From the NCBI GenBank assembly GCA_025175895.1, contig CM045990.1, forward strand, positions 56,731,704 to 56,795,703: a stretch of DNA of 64,000 nucleotides, written 5' to 3'. The translations under genes and the position numbers were made by a program. The notes beneath the pieces are model-generated. The model had not been told where the DNA came from, searched no databases, and worked only from the letters and a program-made list of their open reading frames with translations. Position 1 is the stretch's first letter; each line of letters opens with the position of its first letter. This DNA is from Wurfbainia villosa. Taxonomy: Eukaryota > Streptophyta > Magnoliopsida > Zingiberales > Zingiberaceae. Shown piece after piece: positions 57,099 to 64,000 of the stretch.

Positions 57099-58397
57099 TG
57101 TTGGAACATAGGTGGCCGGCTAGAGGGGGGTGAATAGTCCTCTTTCTTCGTACGGTGGAATTCGCTCTTAATTGCTCGTCTACAAATGTGATTAGTGCAA
57201 GCAGAAATATAAAACTAAGACAATTGAGAACAACACAAAGTAAGAGCAATGATAACATGAGATATAACGTGGTTCATGGCCCTATGCCGCTAATCCACGG
57301 TTTGATTTGTCTCCGATGAATCACTCCGAAACCAATCCAATATGGTCTCTCCCTTTAGCCAAAGCAAGGTGGAGGTAAACCTTATTACAACACAAAACAC
57401 TCCTTCTTACAATAAAATTGAAGTAAGAACAAGAAGAAGGAGTTTAAAGCTTGTGGGGCACTTGGATTATAGTTTGGAGCATGAACATTTGCCTACCCAA
57501 GTGTCTAAAGGCCCCATTTTATAAAGAAGAACTCATTCATCCCGTTGGGTGCCTGGTAGTCAACTGATGCCCCGATCAGTCGACTGCTCCTATAGCTATT
57601 GCCCAATAATGACTTCTTCCATGTTGGATTTCATCCAACGGCTCCCACATCAGTCGATTAATCATCCCATCAGTCGACTGATGGAGCTATTAGTCGAGTG
57701 TCGAAAGTGAGCACTCAACTAATCAACATTCTGTGCCTGAAACCCTTATGACCGCCGATCGGCGATGCCATCATCACCAATCGGTGGTTTCGTCGAACAA
57801 TCCTTGGCAGTCGATTGATGGAACACAAAATGGACTTGAACACCAATCGATTCACAGTCGACTTGGAGCAGTCGACTGCCATGACATGGCAGTCGACTGA
57901 TGCCGGGTAAACCTCAAACTTTACATTCGTTTGAGCGTTCGGCGGTCTGGTAAACCTCAACCCTCTCGGTTGAGCCTCCGACACTTTTCCATTTCAGCCA
58001 AGTTCACCTAATGAGCTACTTATATTTCACTCATTCTCTCATCTCACTTGAAGTCCCTCGCCGAAGCTCTCTTCGTTCGCGGCCACGTCCCTCGGCAGCA
58101 CCAAGCGCACGGCTTCACAATGCTCCTTCACGTCTCTTGCCCTCGAAGTCAGCTTCCTTGTCTTAACTTTAAGTCATCTCGTCCGGCGGTCCCTCGGATG
58201 CATCAAGCGCACGACTTCGCAATGCTCCTTCGCCGACTCAAGCATGAGTCTGTGAGTTGGTGAAACTTGCCAAAGCTCCATGTGTGAATTACTAAGTCCT
58301 GCAAGACTCCAATGCACATATCAAAACAATAACAACCTAACTTAAATCCTTTGCCACACACATCAAAACCATATCACATGGGTTGATTGCCCTAACA
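57099..58397 (-). repeat. 5' LTR of copia E
   Basis: It starts TGTTAGGGCAATCAACC at 58397 and ends CCAACA at 57099, 1299 bp. A TATA-like TATAAAAT lies on the minus strand at 57523-57516, and the CTATTCACCCCCCTCTAG motif at about 57139-57122. CAGTCGACTG palindromes lie at 57555-57905. ATAGG at 58398-58402 is the expected right target duplication in D. Solo LTR G is the same family. Confidence 0.92.
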
Positions 58398-58402
58398 ATA
58401 GG

Positions 58403-59030
58403 ATAAGGTAGGATCTTGGAGTAGTTCGTTGATGCCGAAATGTTTGTTCTTAAGTTTGTCTTCGATGGAGGGGAATCTAATGGCAACTTTAACAGTTTTA
58501 AGGTCAGGAAGATCTTTAAGGGTGGTTCTCCAGTGGTAGGAAAATTGAAGGGGGAATCCATGGGGACAAAGAAATTTAATTCCTTCTAGACCTTGTGGGA
58601 AGTGGGCATATCGGTCAGAAATTGATAACCTTGGCGTGCCATTAAATAGAACATGCCTAAGTTAGACATTTTTAGTTGATAAAGGCAATGGAATATGTGG
58701 GGAATTTGGGGAATGTTGAGGTGTTGAAATACGAAGATGGTTTCAACGAGAACACGGATGGAGTTTGGGGTTAATTGGTTGATCGGGAGGTCATAGTAGG
58801 TGAGGAAGTGAAAGAGAGGTTTTGGTACATGAAGGCAGAGACCTCCTTCTATCTGCCCTGTGAAAAGGGTGTTGGTGTCGAGCGGAGAAAGATGAGGGTG
58901 TTGGTCGCAATTGGGGATGATAGCGGTGAAACCCTCGGGAATGTATTTGGGTCCACAAAGGAAGAACGAGTTGTTGAGGGTTAGGTGGTTGGGCGTGGTT
59001 TCATACTAGGGAACGGTGGAGGAGGAGGCT
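58403..59030 (-). pseudogene. Antisense ORF of D, Transposase_28-like
   Basis: On the strand opposite to D, one frame reads from about 59030: CGPKYIPEGFTAIIPNC, FTGQIEGGLCLHVPKPLF, FLTYYDLPINQLTPNS, then MFYLMARQGYQFLTDMPTSHK. A TAG stop at about 58590 replaces a conserved Trp position, and a frameshift leads to HGFPLQFSYHW and LPDLKTVKVAIRFPS. The order resembles the Transposase_28 (putative gypsy type transposon) domain found as an antisense frame in Tat/Ogre elements. One more in-frame stop is near 58995. The function of this family is unknown. E inserted into it at 58398. Confidence 0.6.
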
Positions 59031-59620
59031 ATGGAGAAGAGTTGGTCGCAGAAAGCTTAAAGATGTCAGAGAAGGAGAGATCTAGGATTTTAAGCATGAG
59101 TGGAAGTTGAACGGTGTGTTAATGAGGGCATAGGTTTTTAAGGAAAAGTTGGAGAATAAGTATGATGGTTGGGGAATCGGAAGAATGAAGTTAGGAATTT
59201 TTATTGGCCCTAATGTTGTTTTTTAAGAAATTTTGTCTCTTGCAGGAGTACTTCAAAATTTTTCTAAGGCACTTTGCGCTTATTATAGAGTTCTTAGGAT
59301 ATCTTGTATTCTTTGAAAAAGGGCTATATAATTTTTTCTGAGGCATTCTACATCTCGGGCAAAGTTGAAAGGTTATCAAATTTTTCTAAAGGCATTGTAT
59401 GTCAGATTCAGAATGGGGCTAACTCAGACTATTAATATTTCTAAGGGTTTTTGTATCTACTCAAATTCTTCTTGGCAATGGTATTTATTCTAGTGGTTTT
59501 CTTTACTTAATCAGAATTTCTTCATTCTTGTGGCAGTGGTATTCTTTCTAAGGTATGGCAAGTTTGTTATAGTTTTCTTGTAAAATTAATGGTATTTTTT
59601 ATAATTGTTGAAAACTAACT
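59031..59620 (+). other. D 3' internal non-coding region
   Basis: This AT-rich stretch has repeated words of the type TTTTTCTAAGGCATT (59250-59400). No supportable frame exists on either strand. Confidence 0.55.
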
Positions 59621-59624
59621 CAGG

Positions 59625-59975
59625 CTCTTATGCCTCCTATAACAGCCTATAGGCTAGATAGCTATTTTCCCCCACGGAGAACTATAACGCCACTATATGG
59701 CATATGTAAAAATTTTTACGGCTTCATGCCTACTATAATAGCCTATGGGATAGATAGTTTTTTTCCCACACGGGGAATTATAACACCACTATATGGCATA
59801 GGTAAAATGTTCTCAAGGCTCTATGCCTCCAATAACAACCTATGAGCTAGATAGCTACCTTCTCCCACGGGGAACTATAACACCAGCTATAATGGGCAGG
59901 TAAATTCCTAACAAGGCTTAACGCCTCATTCCTAACTATAACACCAGCAAGATAGTGTATGTGGGGTTTTTCAGT
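59625..59975 (+). repeat. 97-bp tandem repeat in the D 3' untranslated region
   Basis: Units starting GCCTCCTATAACAGCC at 59632, 59728, 59825 and a partial one at 59923 share GCTAGATAG, CCCACGG and ACTATAACACCA blocks. Tandem arrays before the 3' LTR are a known habit of Tat/Ogre elements. Confidence 0.87.
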
Positions 59976-60042
59976 TAGGTAGAGAAAATTTTTTGTTATA
60001 AGCATTTGTAAAACTTCACTGGACTTCACTCTTAAGTTTTAC

Positions 60043-60059
60043 TAAAGAAGGAGAACTTA
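60043..60059 (+). other. Polypurine tract of D
   Basis: AAAGAAGGAGAACTTA lies directly before the TGATGTGG start of the 3' LTR. Confidence 0.65.
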
Positions 60060-61273
60060 TGATGTGGTCGGGATTTTTTCTAATCCAGATTAAGCTTTTC
60101 CCGAGCGGTTAGTGTATTTTCCAAGCCGTATGATCATTACTCGAGGAGTATATGTTTTTTCCGAGTAGTATGTATGATTCCTTAACACAGTATGAGTGAG
60201 CAGGGTAGTGTTTTTCAGTGACTAAATATGGTGCTGTAGAGCAGTCTATGTGGAATCCTGAGTGGTTAGTGTGTTTCCTGAGCAGTATATGTGTTGCCCG
60301 AGCAGTATGTATGATCCTCGAACATAGTAGGGGTGAGCAGGGCAGTGTTGTTAGTGACTAAGTATGGTGCTAGCAAAGCAGTCTATGTTGAATCCCGAGC
60401 AGTTAGTGTGTTTCCCGAGCAGTGTATGTGTTTCCCGAGCAATATGTATGATTTCTGAGCCCAGTGGAGGTAAGTAGTGTAGGGTTGTTCAGAAAAGAAG
60501 TGCAAGGTTGAAAGAATAGGTTATGTTTATTTCGAGCAGTCTATGTTTTCCCTGAGCAGTTTGTATAATTTTCGAGCAGTCTATTCTTTTCCTGATCAAC
60601 ATGTGTAATTCCCGAGCAGTATGTATAATTCCCAAGCAGTGTGTTAGTTTCCCGAGCTATATGTGGGTGTCGGAGGTTCTTTCTGTACATGGTGAAATAA
60701 GGAGGAATGGGTATTATGATATGTTGGGAATAGCAGGAAGAGTTTGAGGTGGATAAATATGATTAATATAAAATATTTTGTCATTTATTTATATACTTGG
60801 CAGGGAAATATAAGGCACATGAAGCATTTGAAAGAGATGTTTTGAATATAAGCGGGAAAAGCGGTTATAATGACAGCTTGGCAAAGGGCATTAAAGTAAA
60901 TTCACCTTAAGGAGAAGGTAGGGTGAACCGTCTATAAAAGGGACAGAGTAGGAAAGGATGGGGGATGGTTGTTTCTTCGCTATTAGGTACCTCAAATATC
61001 TTATTCTCACTTCTTCTTCTTCATTCTTTCTGCATTACTATTTTTCTTCATACTCTTACTGACTTGAGTGTCGGAGTGGCCGTGTCGGGATGTCATCCCA
61101 TCTCTAACACTCCTTCTCACAAAGTGGCAGCTCTAGCTCTATTCCAAAGATCTGAGGTGAATCAAGAAGAAGATATCTCTTTATATCATCTTTAACCTTC
61201 TTTGGTGAAAGATCCAGCAATTCACAAGAAGGGGGAGGGAGATCTTGGCAGGCCGAAGAAGTGAACACCATCA
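60060..61273 (+). repeat. 3' LTR of D
   Basis: It starts TGATGTGGTC and ends ACCATCA, 1214 bp. The TATA box (TATAAAAG) is at 60933-60940. Repeated CCGAGCAGTATGTATGATT-type words lie at 60120-60650. It is followed by the TTCAT duplication. Confidence 0.92.
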
Positions 61274-61278
61274 TTCAT
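61274..61278. other. Right target-site duplication TTCAT of D
   Basis: TTCAT is identical to 29879-29883. Confidence 0.9.
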
Positions 61279-61408
61279 ATTGATGTGCCCTAGCCTTCTA
61301 TGCCATAGCCACCATTCCTCTTCTTTTTCCATAAGACACTTAGTAGAAATGTTAGAAACATTGGATAAATCAACATAATAAATATTTGATTTCCTATATC
61401 CAATTAAC
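61274..61408 (-). pseudogene. Copia H protease/pre-integrase fragment, right half
   Basis: The minus strand reads YRKSNIYYVDLSNVS, KCLMEKEEEWWLWHRRLGHIN, the join between protease and pre-integrase of a copia Pol. It ends at the D insertion and continues at 29883-29691. On the right it is cut by the family I LTR at 61409. Confidence 0.87.
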
Positions 61409-62971
61409 TTTTGGTGCAATCGGCCTAGGTCACGATTGACTAGACTCGAGTTTGACTCGAGTAGTATTTTGATGTTTATGTTTTGATGTTTGACGATGAG
61501 TTGACCATTGTTTGACAATGGTTTGACTATATGGTTGACCATATGATGGAGAAGTCCAAGTGGGACACTTGCCATGGAAAGTCCAAGCATGGGTCTTGGC
61601 AATGGTAAAGTCCAAGTCTTGAGTACTTGGCATGGAAAGTCCAAGCTTGAGTCTTGGCAATTGGAAAGTCCAACAGGGGTTGGCAAGGGAAGTCCAAGGG
61701 TTGATATAGGCGGGGTAAAGTCCAAGGGTGGAGTCTTGGCAACATAAGTCCAATGGTTGGCGGCGTAAAATCCAAGCGTGTGACTTGGCAGCGTAAGCCC
61801 AATGTGCCTTGGCGGTGTAGACTAGCTTAGCATGACAATAGTCGATGGAAGCACCTGAAGGCTAGAGTATGGATGAACAAGTCATAGATGACTTGGAGGA
61901 ATCCGATAGGTGTAAGATTGATGGAGTTGGCTAGAAGGCTTAGGTCTAAGCTAAGGGTGGTCTAGCAAGTATGTGGGCATCATACTTGGGGTAAACCCCA
62001 TGGTTTAGGTGTATCAGTCGACTGGGGTCATGGACCAGTTGATTGGTCGAGTGTTTTGACACTTGACAGTTGAGTTGACACTGAGCAGTCGACTGGGATT
62101 ATGACCAGTTGACTGCGGCCGAGTTGTGGCCACAGACGCAAGGTGACTCGACTGGTGTCCTAGTCGAGGCGGTGCCTTGACAGCCTCGACTGCGATCAAG
62201 AAGATGCAAGGCGCCTTGACTAGAGACCCAATCGAGGTGGCGCCTTGACTGCCTTTGAGCATTCGACTGCCATGGAGGGCAGTCGATTGCTGGTTGTGGT
62301 CACAAGCTTAGAACTTTCGATAGACGACTGGTCATTTGGCTACCAAGCAATAGTCGACTGCTGGTAAGGGAAATCGATTGCTGAGGTATTCGTTGGAGTT
62401 TTCCAGCGTGGATCGAGTTGTTGTGAGATAATGGCTACAAGAGTAGTCGACTGCTAGGCAAAAATCAGCCTGAGTTACAGCTTTAAAAGGAGCACGAAGG
62501 AGAGTATTTTTGCAGCGATTTCTTGGGCGATTTGCTTGTGGAAATCAAGGTCTTCAAGTGTTGTCCAAAGCAATCAATAAGCAAGCATCCAAGTTCACAT
62601 TTGTAAAGTTTTCTTTACTTGTATTTGTGTAGTTTACTTGTATTTGCTTGTATTTCTTTCTTATTGTTGTAAGATCACTTGTACAAGGTTTCTCCACCTC
62701 CGACGTGTTATTGAGAAGGAGTTTATTGAGTAGTGGTGTGTACATCACTAGAGCTCGTTGAGCTCGCCTCGTGGAGTAGGAATCCTAAGGTTCCGAACCA
62801 CGTATATCGTGCGTAGTGTGTGTGTTTGTGTTTGTATTTGTCTCTATATTTGTATTTCTATATTCTGCTGCGTACTAACGATTGTATAGAGACAAACTCA
62901 AACAAATTCCATCAAGAGAACGAACACGCCATTCACCCCCCCCCCTCAAGCACTCATCGAAGTCCCAACCA
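61409..62971 (+). repeat. 5' LTR of a second family I copia (plus strand)
   Basis: It starts TTTTGGTGCAATCGGCC (a TGTTGG start with one change) and ends CCAACCA before a primer site, 1563 bp. It matches 22756-24487 in opposite orientation, including the CTTGGACTTT repeat array (61545-61815) and the GTCGAC palindrome cluster (62015-62460). A TATA-like TTTAAAAGG is at about 62480. Open frames here (61222-61802) translate the repeat. Confidence 0.88.
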
Positions 62972-62972
62972 G

Positions 62973-62984
62973 TGGTATCAGAGC
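62973..62984 (+). other. Primer-binding site of the second family I copia
   Basis: TGGTATCAGAGC, just after the LTR end. Confidence 0.92.
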
Positions 62985-63041
62985 GGGTCGCTCTTCACCA
63001 GCTTCACATCCGAGGGAGCAAAGGCGCTAGAGGTGAAGAAG

Positions 63042-63687
63042 ATGGAGTTTCAAGACACCATGGTTCCATTTTTCTTCGACGATGGAGATTTCATAGTTTA
63101 GAGAGGTAAAATGAAATGCTTTTTAATTAAATATGTAAATTATTGGTATAGTATTGTAGATGGCTTTGATCCTCCCAAGGACAAGAAAGGAGGAGTCTTC
63201 AAGAAGAAAAAGTGAACCAAGGAGCAAAATGAGAAGTATGAAATTAACAAAAATTAATGTTAATTTTGACTAATGTTATGCCTAGTAGCATATTGCATAA
63301 GATAGGTGAATATCAAGATGCTAAGGAACTATGGAGCAAGCTAGCCAAGCTCCATGAAGAGTCCACACTGGTCCAAAAAGATAAGGAAGAGGAGAGGAGT
63401 GCTCATCCTCGTAAGCTCAAGAAGAATAGAGCACATCATCTTCATCGCAAGAGCTTGAGGAATCAGAGGTTGAAAGGCCATCAACATCTAAGGAAGAGGA
63501 GGAATTGGAGGAAGCCTCCACCTCTAGGTTTTAGGGGGAGGATATTAGATCACAGGAGTCGGAGCAACAAGAAGAAGCATCAACCTCCAAGAGCCATGAA
63601 GAATTGGACCAAATTCTTCCTACCACCACCCTAGGTAACTCAAGCATTTTAATTAATAATAAAAATCATATTATATGCTTTGAGTGC
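63042..63687 (+). pseudogene. Gag of the second family I copia (decayed)
   Basis: The ATG at about 63042 opens MEFQDTM, as in copia I, but a stop follows at FIV (63099). Later pieces are readable in other frames: KMKCFLIKYVNYW at about 63110, IGEYQDAKELWSKLAKLHEES at 63257-63370, and LGNSSILINNKNHIICFECH at about 63628-63687. That is the first half of the zinc knuckle with both leading Cys. The frame ends abruptly at the junction with J. Confidence 0.78.
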
Positions 63688-63725
63688 CATTCACCCCCCC
63701 TCTAGTGCTTATCGAATATCCAACA
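63688..63725 (+). repeat. End of a J-family copia LTR
   Basis: Only the last ~38 bp of an LTR are present: ATTCACCCCCCCTCTAG, then CCAACA at 63725. It is directly joined to the I gag. Confidence 0.75.
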
Positions 63726-63727
63726 AG

Positions 63728-63739
63728 TGGTATCAGAGC
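63728..63739 (+). other. Primer-binding site of copia J
   Basis: TGGTATCAGAGC two bases after the LTR end at 63725. Confidence 0.92.
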
Positions 63740-63794
63740 GAGGCCGCTCTTCAAGGTTTGACAGCCAAGGGAGCACCGCTAGAGGGTAGAAGGA

Positions 63795-64000
63795 AGATAG
63801 AGTTGCCCAACGACGGATTAGGATGGGATATCAACACTCCGGGTCCATACGCGTTCCATGGATGAGAAGGCTTCAATCAATGGATGAGAAGGATTGAAGA
63901 ATTCATTATGATGAGGGATTTCGAAGATTGGGCCATCTTGATGGAAGGATTCGAATATCCAAGAGGGTCGAAGGAAGGATATCTCAAGATGAAGAAGTGG
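63795..64000 (+). pseudogene. Copia J gag, N-terminal fragment (runs off right edge)
   Basis: One plus-strand frame reads IELPNDGLGWDINTPGP, a stop after FHG (63863), then GFNQWMRRIEEFIMMRDFEDW and YPRGSKEGYLKMKKW to the window end. The expected ATG appears changed to ATA at the start of IELPND. The pattern is that of the DUF4219/gag start of the related copias. Confidence 0.72.

Larger units (their letters stand above)
29884..61273 (+). mobile_element. LTR retrotransposon D (Tat/Ogre-like gypsy) with nested stack
   Basis: D is bounded by two plus-strand LTRs (29884-32268 including a solo-LTR insertion, and 60060-61273) and by TTCAT on both sides. A sequence resembling the TGGCGCCGTCTGTGGGAA primer site of plant Tat/Ogre gypsy elements follows the 5' LTR. 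Tandem 97-bp repeats and a polypurine tract precede the 3' LTR, and an antisense frame resembling Transposase_28 lies at 58403-59030. D's own gag-pol is missing. The interior is filled by copias E, B2 and A, LTR F and a CACTA element. Assignment to Tat/Ogre is inference from layout. Confidence 0.85.

Noticed and set aside
37..63900. tRNA, rRNA or snoRNA genes
   Set aside because: No cloverleaf box pairs or rRNA segments were noticed. The only tRNA-related matches are 12-bp primer-binding sites of the retrotransposons.

Overview
This window is plant nuclear DNA made almost entirely of transposable elements. No host gene, rRNA or tRNA could be supported. The evidence is: several Ty1/copia LTR retrotransposons with initiator-tRNA-Met primer sites (TGGTATCAGAGC), two Ty3/gypsy-type elements, and one CACTA (En/Spm) DNA transposon carrying plant-specific TNP2 and Transposase_24-type genes. 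The abundance of long LTR elements suggests an angiosperm with a large genome, possibly a monocot; the species cannot be told from the sequence. Element names used here (A to L) are local labels.

Left block (1-17359). A minus-strand Maximus/SIRE-like copia, C, is the host. It is split in its RNase H by copia B3 (minus, 5' LTR at 1355-3186), which is itself interrupted at 1200 by an LTR of family A that runs off the left edge. C is split again in gag by the complete plus-strand copia B1 (7629-16804: two 2118-bp LTRs, target duplication GTCAC). Next come L (17360-22755), a plus-strand Ty3/gypsy element with gag and protease but no reverse transcriptase, and I (22756-29171), a minus-strand copia with only a gag-type reading frame. 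A fragment of another LTR, K, follows (29172-29690).

Right block (29691-61408). A copia fragment, H, is split in its pre-integrase domain by D, an LTR retrotransposon whose two LTRs lie at 29884 and 60060 and are flanked by the same 5-bp duplication TTCAT. Removing D and one TTCAT restores an open H frame. D is probably a Ty3/gypsy Tat/Ogre-type element: it has a TGGCACCGCCTCTGGGAA primer site, a 97-bp tandem repeat before the 3' LTR, and an antisense reading frame resembling Transposase_28. Its interior is a stack of later insertions: D holds copia E (minus); E holds a CACTA element (46953-about 55511) and an LTR F; F holds copia B2 (minus); B2 holds copia A (minus). A, B2, F, E and D all lack their left portions, and one deletion at about 32.46 kb explains all five losses. 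A solo LTR, G, of E's family (target duplication AGTAG) sits in D's 5' LTR.

Right edge (61409-64000). A plus-strand family-I LTR with primer site and decayed gag is joined at 63688 to the end of another copia LTR with primer site and gag (J), which runs off the window.

Most coding regions are broken by stops and frameshifts. The best-preserved pieces are the B2 integrase, the B1 RNase H, the L protease, and the C-terminal part of the CACTA transposase. Nothing here looks like an undescribed functional system. The most interesting signals are the reconstructable nesting history, two gag-only copia families, a palindrome (CAGTCGACTG) repeated in LTRs of several families, and a GC-rich island inside the CACTA element.
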